Position numbers and translations under genes: made by a program. The notes beneath the pieces were generated by a model that saw nothing but the letters and a program-made list of their open reading frames with translations, searched no databases and was not told where the DNA came from. Positions 8,439-18,700 of a stretch of 64,000 nucleotides of DNA are shown here, one piece after another; within the stretch, counting starts at the first letter, position 1; each line of letters opens with the position of its first letter. Origin of the DNA: Exiguobacterium aurantiacum DSM 6208 (GTDB lineage: Bacteria > Bacillota > Bacilli > Exiguobacteriales > Exiguobacteriaceae); the NCBI RefSeq assembly GCF_000702585.1, contig NZ_JNIQ01000001.1, positions 1,989,001 to 2,053,000 of the forward strand. The letters run 5' to 3'.

Positions 8439-11030
8439 TTATACGCCTTCGTACGCTGCGTACATGATTTCTTTCAATTCTTCAACGAGCGGCATTTTCG
8501 GGTTGGCCGTCGTACATTGGTCTTCGAATGCGTCGACTGCCATCTTGTCGACTTTCGCGTCGAGGTCCGCTTTCTTGATGCCTTGTGCTTTGAACGAGAG
8601 CTTGATGTTCAAGCGCTGACCGAGCTCGATGACCGCTTGGATGAGTGACTCGACACCTTCTTCCGTCGTGCTCGCTGGAAGTCCGAGGTAGCGCGCGATT
8701 TCCGCGTAACGCTCGTCGGCGATGAATGACTCATATTTCGGGAACGCCGCGAGTTTCGATGGGCGTGTCGCGTTGTAGCGGATGACGTGTGGCATGAGGA
8801 TCGCGTTCGTCCGTCCGTGTGGGACGTGGAACTCACCACCGATTTTGTGTGCGATCGAGTGGTTGATGCCGAGGAACGCGTTCGCGAACGCCATACCAGC
8901 CATTGTCGATGCGTTGTGGACTTTCTGACGAGCTTCGGCGTCACTACCGTTTTCATACGCTTTCGGGAGGTAGTCGAAGATCATCTTCATCGAACGGAGC
9001 GCAAGTCCGTCCGTATAGTCGTTTGCCATGACCGATACGTACGCTTCGATGGCGTGCGTCAACACGTCCATTCCTGTATCAGCCGTGATGGACGCTGGGA
9101 CCGTCATGACGAACTCAGGGTCGACGATGGCGACGTCCGGTGTGATCGCGTAGTCGGCGATCGGGTACTTCACGTTTTTCTTCTTATCTGTGATGACCGT
9201 GAACGGCGTCACTTCAGAACCCGTACCAGATGTTGTCGGGATGGCGACGAACATCGACTTGTTGCCGAGCGTCGGGAATTTGTACGTCCGTTTGCGGATA
9301 TCCATGAATTTTTGACGAAGGTTCGAGAACTTCTCTTCTGGGCGTTCGTAGAAGAGCCACATGCCTTTCGCGGCATCCATCGGCGAACCGCCGCCGAGTG
9401 CGATGATCATATCCGGTTGGAAGTGACGCATTGCTTCAGCACCACGCATGACCGTTTCAACAGATGGATCTGGCTCGACTTGGTCGAAGATGCGGTACTC
9501 GACGCCAGCCGGCAAGTTTTTGATGACTTTATCGGCAAAACCGAGTTTGACCATCATTTCATCCGTGACGATCATCGCCCGTTTCTTCGATGTGAGCGAC
9601 TGAAGGTATTGGACCGAGTTTTTCTCGAAGTAAATCTTTTCAGGGACTTTAAACCATTGCATGTTCACGCGACGTCTCGCCACCTTTTTCACGTTGAGTA
9701 GATGTTTCGCCGTCACGTTCTCAGAGACGGAGTTTTTACCGTATGACCCACAACCGAGTGTGAGCGACGGTGTCATTTCGTTATAGAGGTCACCGATCCC
9801 GCCGTGTGCCGTTGGCGAGTTGACGATGATACGGCAAGCTTTCATCCGGAGACCGAAGGCGAGGATCGCGTCGTCGTCTGTCGAGTGAATCGCAGCCGTA
9901 TGTCCGAGACCGCCGATTTCAAGCATCTTCTCAGCGATGGCGAACCCTTCTTCACGCGATTGAACTTTGTACGCACCGAGCACCGGGCTGAGCTTCTCAT
10001 GTGAGAGAAGTTCTGTCGCGCCGACCGTCTCAAGTTCAGCGATCAAAATCTTCGTGTCGGCCGGGACTGTGAGTCCAGCTTTCTCGGCGATCCACGCTGC
10101 CGGTTTCCCGACGATTTCCGGGTTGACCGCACATGAGTCTGTTTTGATGACGAGTGTCTCGAGTTTCGCTTTCTCTTCTGGCGAGCAGAAGTAGCATCCG
10201 AGTGCCGTCATTTCCGCTTTCACTTCTTCATATACTTCCTGGTCGACGATGATCGCTTGTTCAGACGCACAGATCATACCGTTATCGAACGTTTTCGACA
10301 AGATGACGTCCGAGATGGCGCGTTTCACTTTTGCCGTCTTATCGATGTAGGCTGGGACGTTACCAGGACCGACGCCGAGTGCCGGTTTACCAGTCGAGTA
10401 CGCCGATTTGACCATCGCCGCTCCACCTGTCGCGAGTACCATGGCAACACCTGGGTGGTTCATGAGCGCTTTCGTCGCGTCGAGTGACGGTTTTTCGACC
10501 CATTGAATCAAATGTTCCGGTGCCCCGGCTTCGATGGCTGCGTCACGAAGGATACGGGCCGCTTCGCTTGAACACTGTTGTGCTGACGGGTGGAAGCCGA
10601 AGATGATTGGGTTACGTGTTTTAATGGCGATGATCGCTTTGAACATCGTCGTTGATGTCGGGTTCGTGACCGGTGTGACCCCGGCGACGACACCGACTGG
10701 CTCCGCGATGTACGTGATGCCGTTTTGCTCGTCGTCTTCGATGACGCCGACCGTCTTCTCGCCACGGAGTGAGTTGTAAATATATTCTGTCGCGAAGATG
10801 TTTTTGATCATCTTGTCTTCAAATACACCGCGACCAGTTTCTTCATATGCATGTTTCGCGAGTGCGACGTGTTGTTCGAGGCCGGCTAGCGCCATCGCTT
10901 GAACGATCGCATCGATCTTTTCTTGGTCAAACGTCATCAACGTGTCGAGCGCTTTGTGCGCTTGCGTGACGAGCGTGTCGACCATTTGTTCTGCTGATGT
11001 TTCTACTACTGCTTTCTCTTTAACTGCCAT
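8439..11030 (-). CDS. adhE: Bifunctional acetaldehyde-CoA/alcohol dehydrogenase AdhE
   Basis: AdhE (863 aa) reduces acetyl-CoA to acetaldehyde and then ethanol, regenerating two NAD+ during fermentation; in the family it forms spirosome filaments. The N-terminal aldehyde dehydrogenase half contains the catalytic cysteine in GMICASEQ near residue 248. A linker leads to the C-terminal iron-dependent alcohol dehydrogenase half, with the nucleotide motif ALGGGSPMDAAK and the metal-ligand region MAFANAFLGINHSIAHKIGG. The start at 11030 was chosen because GAGGAGGAAACC lies 6 bases upstream; the longest frame begins 18 codons earlier without support. A Rex-like site and a cre site lie in the 388-base upstream region, consistent with induction by high NADH and carbon control. 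Full length, no defect seen. Confidence 0.97.
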   Translation of the reverse strand: MAVKEKAVVETSAEQMVDTLVTQAHKALDTLMTFDQEKIDAIVQAMALAGLEQHVALAKHAYEETGRGVFEDKMIKNIFATEYIYNSLRGEKTVGVIEDDEQNGITYIAEPVGVVAGVTPVTNPTSTTMFKAIIAIKTRNPIIFGFHPSAQQCSSEAARILRDAAIEAGAPEHLIQWVEKPSLDATKALMNHPGVAMVLATGGAAMVKSAYSTGKPALGVGPGNVPAYIDKTAKVKRAISDVILSKTFDNGMICASEQAIIVDQEVYEEVKAEMTALGCYFCSPEEKAKLETLVIKTDSCAVNPEIVGKPAAWIAEKAGLTVPADTKILIAELETVGATELLSHEKLSPVLGAYKVQSREEGFAIAEKMLEIGGLGHTAAIHSTDDDAILAFGLRMKACRIIVNSPTAHGGIGDLYNEMTPSLTLGCGSYGKNSVSENVTAKHLLNVKKVARRRVNMQWFKVPEKIYFEKNSVQYLQSLTSKKRAMIVTDEMMVKLGFADKVIKNLPAGVEYRIFDQVEPDPSVETVMRGAEAMRHFQPDMIIALGGGSPMDAAKGMWLFYERPEEKFSNLRQKFMDIRKRTYKFPTLGNKSMFVAIPTTSGTGSEVTPFTVITDKKKNVKYPIADYAITPDVAIVDPEFVMTVPASITADTGMDVLTHAIEAYVSVMANDYTDGLALRSMKMIFDYLPKAYENGSDAEARQKVHNASTMAGMAFANAFLGINHSIAHKIGGEFHVPHGRTNAILMPHVIRYNATRPSKLAAFPKYESFIADERYAEIARYLGLPASTTEEGVESLIQAVIELGQRLNIKLSFKAQGIKKADLDAKVDKMAVDAFEDQCTTANPKMPLVEELKEIMYAAYEGV

Positions 11031-11170
11031 GTTGGTTTCCTCCTCATGAATGAGAGCTGATAAGTTTGACTTGATGGAGAGCACGGGGCAATCAGTTAGT
11101 TCAAGAAGAGTTTGTGCTTTCCTTCACATTCATAGAATACACCGTTTTCAGGATTTTGTGCGTGACAACA

Positions 11171-11188
11171 ATGTGAACTCTTTCACAA
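11171..11188. promoter_or_regulatory. Rex-like operator upstream of adhE
   Basis: ATGTGAACTCTTTCACAA fits the Rex operator TTGTGAAnnnnTTCACAA with one deviation at the first base. It also satisfies the Fnr/Crp-type core TGTGAnnnnnnTCACA, so the regulator cannot be fixed from sequence alone. Control of adhE by Rex is common in Gram-positive bacteria, which makes Rex more likely. Confidence 0.7.
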
Positions 11189-11249
11189 TATTTTTTTGAA
11201 GAATGAGGATAGGTCTTGCATTTTACTCCGTACCTTCGTAAAATCGAAT

Positions 11250-11267
11250 GCGTTTTCATGAAAATGC
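11250..11267. other. 18-bp near-palindrome between adhE and the MarR gene
   Basis: GCGTTTTCATGAAAATGC is symmetrical except for one base pair. It lies between the divergent adhE and MarR genes and could be an operator, possibly for the adjacent MarR protein. Nothing else identifies it. Confidence 0.35.
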
Positions 11268-11280
11268 TACGCCCGCTTTA

Positions 11281-11294
11281 TGTAAACGCTTACA
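11281..11294. promoter_or_regulatory. cre site (CcpA)
   Basis: TGTAAACGCTTACA matches the catabolite-responsive element TGWAANCGNTNWCA at every defined position. It lies about 250 bases upstream of adhE and 125 bases upstream of the divergent MarR gene, so either could be the target. Confidence 0.75.
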
Positions 11295-11418
11295 TTGTTT
11301 ATGGCGTCTGGATGTCGAAATACGTGTGTATTTCCTCACATCACGAGGATTGGTCGTCCAAGCCCTCTTCACTCGTGTATAATGTAAGATAGAACCTAAT
11401 TAGGAAGTGAATAGACTT

Positions 11419-11865
11419 ATGCCTAGACAAGATGCAGCCGATCAGTTCGTCAAACTGATCCCATTGATTCGTAGAAAATTGCTACGTCGCTCTGACCTCC
11501 CGCAAATCCCGAACTTGAACTTCTCCCACTTTCATCTATTGATGTTAATCGAGGACGAAGGTGCGGTGACGAACGGGCACATTAGCGAGACGTTGTCGAT
11601 CGCCCCACCGAACGTGACGCCACTCATCACGAAACTCGTCGATGAAGGATACATCACGCGTGTGCCGGATGAGCGGGACCGCCGTGTCATCTGGAATCAA
11701 TTGACCGAGAAAGGCGAACAAGTACTCCGGGAACGACGCGATTCGTTCCGCCGCCTGTTCGAAGATCGCCTCGCCTTTTTAGACGATGACGAGACCGAAC
11801 GATTGATTGATAGCTTGAAAACGCTGACGGAAATCGTCGAGAAGATGGACAAGAGCGAGGGATGA
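11419..11865 (+). CDS. MarR-family transcriptional regulator
   Basis: This 148-aa dimeric winged-helix repressor has the helix-turn-helix around VTNGHISETLSIAPPNVTPLI, with recognition helix PPNVTPLITKLVDEG near residues 60-75. The wing VPDERDRRVIWNQLTEKGEQ is characteristic of MarR. The ATG at 11419 has AGGAAGTG at 9-base spacing; a GTG four codons upstream would put the ribosome binding site inside the start. A TATAAT box occurs at 11378. It is divergent from adhE and may regulate it or itself; the ligand is not predictable. Confidence 0.88.
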   Translation: MPRQDAADQFVKLIPLIRRKLLRRSDLPQIPNLNFSHFHLLMLIEDEGAVTNGHISETLSIAPPNVTPLITKLVDEGYITRVPDERDRRVIWNQLTEKGEQVLRERRDSFRRLFEDRLAFLDDDETERLIDSLKTLTEIVEKMDKSEG

Positions 11866-11944
11866 ATTTTTCTCGTCAATGCTCCGTTCTTCTTATATAA
11901 TCGACAGTGAATCAATCGAACTATGGAAAGAGAGATGACATGTA

Positions 11945-12655
11945 ATGGGTCGTAAATGGAACAACATCAAAGAAAAAAAGGCGTCAAAAGACGCCAATAC
12001 GAGTCGGATTTATGCGAAGTTCGGTCGGGAGATTTATATCGTCGCCCGCCAAGGGGAGCCAGACCCTGAACTGAACCAAGCGCTCAAATTCGTCGTCGAG
12101 CGGGCGAAGACGTACAACGTCCCGAAAGCGATCATCGACCGGGCCATCGACAAGGCGAAAGGCGGCGACGAAGAAAACTTTGACGAGTTACGTTATGAAG
12201 GGTTCGGACCGAGCGGATCGATGGTGATCGTCGACACGCTCACGAACAACGTCAACCGGACGGCGTCCGAAGTGCGCGCCGCGTTCGGGAAGAACGGCGG
12301 CAACATGGGCGTGAGCGGCTCGGTCGCCTACATGTTCGACGCGACGGCCGTCATCGGCGTCTCCGGTATGAATTCGGACGAAGTGCTCGAACTCATGATG
12401 GAGCATGACCTAGACGTGCGCGACATTCTTGAAGAAGAAGACACGGTCATCGTCTACGCGGAGCCAGAGGCGTTCCACGCCGTCCAAACCGCATTCAAAT
12501 CAGCCGGCATCGAATCGTTCGAAATCGCCGAGTTGACGATGCTTCCACAAAATGAAATCACCCTCGACGACGCGTCGAAAGAACAGTTCGAGAAGCTTCT
12601 CGACGTGCTCGAAGACCTCGAGGATGTGCGTCAGGTATACCATAACGTCGAATGA
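11945..12655 (+). CDS. yeeI: YebC/PmpR-family protein, YeeI type
   Basis: The 236-aa protein starts [20 protein letters not shown] and contains [20 protein letters not shown] and GSVAYMFD. These are hallmarks of the TACO1/YebC family, and the sequence reads closest to Bacillus YeeI (my recollection of that protein, not a search). Family members were long annotated as DNA-binding regulators. More recent work assigns YebC-type proteins a role in translation, relieving ribosomes stalled at proline-rich stretches. It is monocistronic here, with a strong terminator just behind it, and appears full length. Confidence 0.92.
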   Translation: MGRKWNNIKEKKASKDANTSRIYAKFGREIYIVARQGEPDPELNQALKFVVERAKTYNVPKAIIDRAIDKAKGGDEENFDELRYEGFGPSGSMVIVDTLTNNVNRTASEVRAAFGKNGGNMGVSGSVAYMFDATAVIGVSGMNSDEVLELMMEHDLDVRDILEEEDTVIVYAEPEAFHAVQTAFKSAGIESFEIAELTMLPQNEITLDDASKEQFEKLLDVLEDLEDVRQVYHNVE

Positions 12656-12664
12656 TGACGAGCA

Positions 12665-12696
12665 AGCGATAACTTTTCGGAGTTATCGCTTTTTTT
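12665..12696 (+). terminator. Rho-independent terminator after yeeI
   Basis: AGCGATAACT and AGTTATCGCT form a perfect 10-bp stem around TTTCGG, followed by seven T on the plus strand, ten bases after the yeeI stop. Confidence 0.92.
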
Positions 12697-12803
12697 CAAT
12701 ACTTGATTTGACAAGCATGATTTCATATGTTAAATTTCAAAAGTCTTTATCATATTAAAGTGATAATAAGAGAAAGAGTTTTAAGGAAAGGTGTTGGATT
12801 ACT

Positions 12804-14123
12804 ATGAACGCTGTCTTATTAGCCGTTATTGTCTTATTCGCTCTCGCCATCAGTCGAGTGCACATCGTGTTGTCGCTCATCCTCGCGGCCATCGTCGGCG
12901 GCCTCGTCGGCGGTCTCGGGTTTAACGATACGCTCGCCGCGTTTAGCGACGGTCTGGGCGGAGGCGCGTCCATCGCCTTAAGCTACGCGCTCCTCGGCGC
13001 GTTCGCCGTCGGTTTGTCGAAGACGGGACTCCCGGACGTCCTCGCTGAGAAATTGATCAGCATGTCAGGACGCGACGTCACCGGAAAGAACGTCCGCTTC
13101 GTGAAAGCGATGCTGTTGTCGTTATTACTATTACTCGCGATCAGCTCGCAAAACGCGTTGCCGATTCACATCGCTTTCATCCCGATCGTCGTACCGCCGC
13201 TCCTCGTCTTGTTCAACGAGTTGAAGCTTGACCGTCGCCTCGTGGCGACGATTCTCACGTTCGGTCTCGTCACCCCGTACATGCTCCTGCCGATCGGGTT
13301 TGGCGGCATCTACTTGAACGAGATTTTACTCCCAAACGTCGAGACGAACGGCATGGCCGTCGGCGACGTCAACATCGTCAGCATCATGGCCATTCCAGCT
13401 CTCGGAATGCTCGTCGGGCTCATCGCCGCGTTCATCCACTATCGGAAACCGCGAACGTATGAGACGATCGCCCTTGGCCCTAAAGACTACGAACTTCGGC
13501 AGTTGAGCCCACTGAAAATCGGGTTGACGCTTGCCGTCGTCATCGTCGTCCTCATCGTTCAGTTGCAGACCGATTCGATGATCGCCTCGGCCGTCACCGG
13601 CTTGATTTTATTGACCGTGCTTCGACTCATCCCATGGTCTGAAGCGGACGACATCTTCACGAGCGGGATGCGCATGATGGCGTTCATCGGTTTCGTCATG
13701 ATCGCGGCGAGCGGCTTTGCCGCCGTCATTCGCGAGACGGGCGCCATCGAACCGCTCGTCAACGGCGCGTCCGGTCTCATGGGCGATTCGCAGTTCCTCG
13801 CCGCGCTCATCATGTTGCTCGTCGGTCTCGTCATCACGCTCGGAATCGGCTCGAGTTTCTCGACGATCCCGATCATCGCGGCCATCTTCGTCCCGCTCTG
13901 CATCCAGTATGGATTCTCGGTCGAGGCGACAATCGCCATCATCGGGACGGCCGGCGCGCTCGGTGACGCCGGTAGCCCGGCAAGTGACTCGACACTCGGT
14001 CCGACGAGCGGATTGAACGCTGACGGTCAGCACGATCACTTGCGTGAAACGGTGTGGCCGACGTTCCTCCACTACAACATCCCGCTCATCGTGTTCGGTT
14101 TGATCGCCGCGATGGTGCTGTGA
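12804..14123 (+). CDS. Na+/H+ antiporter-family membrane protein (YuiF-like)
   Basis: The 439-aa protein is almost wholly hydrophobic, with about eleven helices. Its start, MNAVLLAVIVLFALAISRV, and the motif GGASIALSYALLGAFAVGLSKTG match the Bacillus YuiF-type family within the ion-transporter superfamily. YuiF members are annotated as sodium/proton antiporters or amino-acid permeases; the substrate is unproven. The C-terminal GDAGSPASDSTLGPTSGLN is a conserved polar re-entrant-like stretch likely to line the transport path. AAGGAAAGG precedes the ATG. It is convergent with a 30-codon gene whose stop abuts its own. Confidence 0.82.
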   Translation: MNAVLLAVIVLFALAISRVHIVLSLILAAIVGGLVGGLGFNDTLAAFSDGLGGGASIALSYALLGAFAVGLSKTGLPDVLAEKLISMSGRDVTGKNVRFVKAMLLSLLLLLAISSQNALPIHIAFIPIVVPPLLVLFNELKLDRRLVATILTFGLVTPYMLLPIGFGGIYLNEILLPNVETNGMAVGDVNIVSIMAIPALGMLVGLIAAFIHYRKPRTYETIALGPKDYELRQLSPLKIGLTLAVVIVVLIVQLQTDSMIASAVTGLILLTVLRLIPWSEADDIFTSGMRMMAFIGFVMIAASGFAAVIRETGAIEPLVNGASGLMGDSQFLAALIMLLVGLVITLGIGSSFSTIPIIAAIFVPLCIQYGFSVEATIAIIGTAGALGDAGSPASDSTLGPTSGLNADGQHDHLRETVWPTFLHYNIPLIVFGLIAAMVL

Positions 14124-14216
14124 TCACTTTCGATTGCGACGCGCGTAGATCGTCCCGAGCAAGACAAGAACGAGTAAGAACCAAATTCCTGTATACATGA
14201 GGATCTCGGTAATCAT
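14124..14216 (-). CDS. Small single-span membrane protein, 30 aa
   Basis: The peptide reads MITEILMYTGIWFLLVLVLL then GTIYARRNRK: one transmembrane helix and a positively charged tail, giving a predicted N-out/C-in orientation. A perfect AGGAGG lies 6 bases before this ATG (3 before an adjacent in-frame ATG at 14219, which would add one Met). A strong terminator-like hairpin lies upstream of it and the stop is flush with that of the antiporter gene. It is not recognised. The site strength and composition make translation likely. Confidence 0.6.
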   Translation of the reverse strand: MITEILMYTGIWFLLVLVLLGTIYARRNRK

Positions 14217-14241
14217 CATATTCCTCCTGTGACAAAAAGAT

Positions 14242-14267
14242 AAGGAGCGACGAAATCGTCGCTCCTT
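14242..14267 (-). terminator. Terminator after gltD
   Basis: AAGGAGCGACG and CGTCGCTCCTT form a perfect 11-bp stem with AAAT loop immediately behind the gltD stop, followed on the minus strand by TATCTTTTT. Confidence 0.85.
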
Positions 14268-14268
14268 T

Positions 14269-15720
14269 TCATGATGAAGTTTTTAACTCCGTTTGACAAG
14301 CGTTCAAGTAAGCATCGACCTTCTCTGCCACTTCACGTCCTTCTCGAATCGCCCAGACAATCAAACTTTGGCCCCTGCGCGCGTCACCGGCAACAAACAC
14401 CCCATCGAGGTTCGTCACATAGTCCCGCTTCGATTCGACGCCCAATTTTCTCAATTCTGGTTCCGGTCGTTCAAAGCCGATGGCGACGAGCACGAGGTCG
14501 GCCGCATACGTCTCTTTTGAACCTTCAACGACGAAGAAGGTGGCTTGACCGTCGGGTTTCACGACCTTCTCCATCCGTTCCGTTTCAATTCCTACAACCC
14601 GGTCCCCTTGTTTTACGATTCGGTTTGAGCGAATCAAGTACGTGCGCGGGTCGATATCCAAATGCTCGATTGCTTCCGCATACGCATAGTCCGTCGACAA
14701 CGTGTCCGGTTGTAGCGGCCACGGACGATCTGGTGCTCGGAACAATCCTTTCTCAGGATGCTTACCGAATTGCGTCACCGATTTGGCGCCTTGCCGAATC
14801 GCTGTCGCGACACAGTCGGCACCGGTGTCGCCCCCACCGATGACGATGACTTCTTTACCGGCAGCTTCAAAGCGCGCCTCGACCGCTGTCCCGCCGAGTT
14901 CTCGTGTCGAAGCCGTCAAGTAGTCCATCGCCGCCTCGACTCCGGCCGCGTCATCCCCTTCGATACCGAGCGTCCGTTGTTTTTGAGCACCTGTCGCCAG
15001 GATGACGGCGTCGTATTTATCTCGCAACGACTCGACCGTCACGTCTGTGCCGACGTTCACACCGGTCTTGAAGCGAATGCCTTCTGCCTCGAGCAACTGC
15101 ACCCGGCGACGGACGACATCTTTATCGAGTTTCATGTTAGGGATGCCATAAAACAGAAGGCCGCCTATCTCATCCGCCTTTTCAAACACGGTGACGACAT
15201 GTCCGGCTTGATTCAACTGGTCGGCCGCGGCAAGACCGGCCGGCCCGCTACCGATAATGGCGACGTGGTAACCGGTGCGCATGCGGACATGCCTCGGTTC
15301 GACCCACCCTTGTTCGAAGGCACGGTCGATGATCGTTCGCTCGATCGACTTGATCGCAACCGGATCTTCACTAATGCCGAGCGTGCACGACCCCTCACAA
15401 GGGGCCGGACAGACCCGACCGGTAAATTCCGGGAAGTTATTCGTTTCCATCAACCGCTCGTAAGCACGTCGGAAATCTTGTTCACTGACGAGTTTGTTCC
15501 ATTCGGGAATCAAGTTATGAATCGGACAGCCAATCGTCTCTTGTCCAATCATGTCACCGACGTGGCAAAACGGGGTCCCGCAGTCCATACAGCGCTCGGC
15601 CTGCTTGACGATCGGACCATCTTCCATCCGTGAAGCATACTCTTTATAATCATGGATCCGCTCGATTACCGTCCGCTCTGGGAGCGTCTCACGCGGAATG
15701 CTTAAAAATTTGTGTCTCAT
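14269..15720 (-). CDS. gltD: Glutamate synthase small (beta) subunit
   Basis: The 483-aa subunit takes electrons from NADPH through FAD and passes them via iron-sulfur clusters to the large subunit. The N-terminal cysteine-rich domain shows CMDCGTPFCHVG and GCPIHNLIPEW plus CPAPCEGSCTLG, giving the [4Fe-4S] ligands. Two dinucleotide folds follow: GSGPAGLAAADQL (FAD) near residue 155 and VIVIGGGDTGADC (NADPH) near residue 295. The C-terminal GVFVAGDARRGQSL binds FAD. Its ATG overlaps the gltB stop by four bases (ATGA), so the two subunits are translationally coupled. Confidence 0.97.
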   Translation of the reverse strand: MRHKFLSIPRETLPERTVIERIHDYKEYASRMEDGPIVKQAERCMDCGTPFCHVGDMIGQETIGCPIHNLIPEWNKLVSEQDFRRAYERLMETNNFPEFTGRVCPAPCEGSCTLGISEDPVAIKSIERTIIDRAFEQGWVEPRHVRMRTGYHVAIIGSGPAGLAAADQLNQAGHVVTVFEKADEIGGLLFYGIPNMKLDKDVVRRRVQLLEAEGIRFKTGVNVGTDVTVESLRDKYDAVILATGAQKQRTLGIEGDDAAGVEAAMDYLTASTRELGGTAVEARFEAAGKEVIVIGGGDTGADCVATAIRQGAKSVTQFGKHPEKGLFRAPDRPWPLQPDTLSTDYAYAEAIEHLDIDPRTYLIRSNRIVKQGDRVVGIETERMEKVVKPDGQATFFVVEGSKETYAADLVLVAIGFERPEPELRKLGVESKRDYVTNLDGVFVAGDARRGQSLIVWAIREGREVAEKVDAYLNACQTELKTSS

Positions 15721-18700
15721 ACTCCCCCTCCTTCTGTCACAACCCGGAACAGTTCGAGTGCCCGGTCCGCCTCACTCAACTCGGGCCGAGATGCCTCGAG
15801 CTGACGCATGACGTCAAGCACGTTCGCGTAATCACGCGGCACGACTTTGACGAAACGATGGCGCTCTTCTTCAAATGAATCTAGGATGAGCCTTGCTTTC
15901 ACACTATCCGTGTGGAACTGGTGCAACTCGAGGAGCGCGTAAATTTGTTCCGCATCCTCATCGTTCAAGCCGTCGACGGCGACGAGTTCGTTGTTGACGA
16001 GTTCACTATAGTCCTGGTCCCCATACAAGTAGGCGACCCCTCCTGACATGCCGGCCCCGAAGTTGCGACCGATCTCACCGAGGACGACGACCGTCCCCCC
16101 GGTCATGTATTCGCACCCGTGGTCACCGACCCCTTCTGTGACAGCGACGGCACCGGAGTTACGAACGGCGAACCGTTCCCCTACATGGCCGTTGAAAAAT
16201 GCCAAGCCATCTGTCGCTCCATACAGACAGACGTTTCCGGCGATGACTTGTTGCGATTCGTCGAACGGGGCATGTTTCTCGGCGATGACGGAAACTTTCC
16301 CGCCGCTCAAGCCTTTCCCGACGTAATCGTTCGCGTCGCCGATGACAGACAAGGTGATCCCTTTCGGAAGGAACGCCCCAAGACTTTGACCCGCCGAACC
16401 GCTGAGTCGAATCGAGATTGTATCTTCGGCGAGCCCGACTTTGCCATGCACTTTCGTCAATTCATAACCGAGCATCGTCCCGACGGCCCGATCGGTGTTG
16501 CGAATCCGACCGACGAAGAACGTCGGCTGCAGTGATTTGATCGAACGGGAGACGGCCGGCATGAGTTTCCGATGGTCATATGATTTGAACGCCGGATGTG
16601 GCAACTCTTCTTTTGCCGGCAAAGGTGTCGGCATACCGAGCATCGGGTTCAAGTCGAGTGTTTTTGCTTTGACGTGTTGTTGCTTCCAGGCACTTTCTTC
16701 TAACAGGTCGGTCCGTCCGATCACTTCTTCGAGCGACCTCGCACCGAGAGACGCCAAAATCTCGCGCACTTCTTCGGCGAGGAACGTCATCAAATTGACG
16801 ACGTGCTCTGGTTTCCCCATGAATTTCTCACGAAGCGCCGGATCTTGTGTGGCGACGCCGACCGGACACGTATCAAGATGACAAGCGCGCATCATGATGC
16901 AACCGAGGACGACGAGCGGTGCCGTCGCGAACGCGTACTCTTCCGCCCCAAAAATCGCGGCCATGACGATGTCTCGGCCTGTCATGAGCTTGCCGTCCGT
17001 CTCGAGCGTGACGCGTCCACGGAGACCGTTCAAGGCTAGCGTCTGGTGGGTTTCAAGGAGTCCGAGTTCCCACGGGAGCCCGGTATGTTTGATCGACGTC
17101 CGTGGCGACGCACCGGTTCCTCCGTCATAGCCGGAGATGACGATCGTATCCGCGTTCGCTTTGGCGACACCGGCCGCAATCGTCCCGACACCCGATTTTG
17201 AGACGAGCTTGACGCTGATTTTCGCGTTCGGGTTCACGTGTTTCAAATCGAATATGAGCTGTGCCAAATCTTCGATCGAATAAATGTCGTGGTGTGGCGG
17301 CGGAGAAATGAGTCCGACACCCGGTACCGAACCACGGACCTCGGCCACCCAAGGGTAAACTTTGTTGCCCGGTAGTTGCCCGCCTTCGCCCGGTTTCGCG
17401 CCTTGAGCCATCTTGATTTGGATTTCGTCAGCGTGATACAAGTATTCAGCCGTCACACCGAAGCGTCCGCTCGCGACTTGTTTGATGCGGCTGATCCGTT
17501 CCGATCCGTCTTCATCTGGCACGAACCGGTTGCGGTCTTCGCCACCTTCGCCCGAGTTGCTCTTTCCACCGATTTGGTTCATGGCGATGGCGAGTGTCTC
17601 ATGTGCTTCTTTCGATAACGAACCGAACGACATCGCGCCCGTCTTGAAACGACTGACGATCGACGCGACCGATTCGACTTCGTCGAGTGCGACTGGTTCT
17701 CGTACTTTGAAGCTGAACAGTTGTCGTAAAAACTGGCCCGAGGATTCATGCAGATGAACGTAAGCGTCGTAATAGCGGCGTTCATTCTCGCGACACGCCC
17801 GTTGCAACAGATGGATCGTCTTCGGGTTAAACGCGTGCTCTTCCCCATCAGCTCGCCATTGGAAGTCGGCACCTGCCTCGAGCGGCCGTTCTCGGTCGTA
17901 AGCCGCAACGTGCTGGGCGCGGCTCTCAGCCTCAAGTTCTGCGAAGCCAATACCAGAAAGTTGTGACGTCGTCCCCCGGAAATGCGTCTCGACGAGGCCG
18001 CGGTCTAAACCGACCGCCTCGAAGATTTGGGCGCCGCGATAACTTTGCACGGTCGAGATCCCCATCTTCGACATGACTTTCACGATCCCGTCGACCGTCG
18101 CCGCTTGATAACGTTTGACCGCCTCATCGAGCGAGTAGGACAGTTGATTCGTCTCGATTGCTTCCCGAATTGTGGCGTATGCCAAATATGGGTAGACGGC
18201 GTCGGCCCCATAACCGATCAACGCCGCGGCTTGATGAACTTCCCGCAACTCACCGCTCTCGCTGACGAGGCTGCATGATGCGCGCAAATTCGAACGGATG
18301 AGCCGTTGATGGACGGCGCTCATGACGAGTAGCGCCGGCATGGCGATCCGTTCTGCGCTCATGTCTCGATCGGACAAGACGATGACTTCCGCGCCTTCTT
18401 TCACGGCCGTTTCGACGCGCGCGAACAACGTCTCAAGCGAGTGTTCCAAGTCCTCGACGTACGTCGCATCGATGCGTTCGACACGCAACTTGGACTCGAT
18501 ACCGCGGAGCGTGACCGCGTCTAAGATTGGATGTTCGAGCCATACTCGGCTGGCGTGACCGCGCCCGGTATGGACCGGATTCGATTGCGGCCCGATCCAC
18601 GTGAACGTCGCCGTGACGACTTTTTCACGGAGCGCATCGATTGGAGGGTTCGTCACTTGGGCGAAATGTTGTTTAAAGTAATGGAACAAAGAACGCGGCC

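Noticed and set aside
8787-9701. 304-codon open frame antisense to adhE, and similar long antisense frames in gltB, gltD, miaA and nrdD (for example 14758-15633)
   Set aside because: They are frame shadows produced by the codon bias of the real genes: arginine/histidine-rich translations, no ribosome binding sites and no family character.
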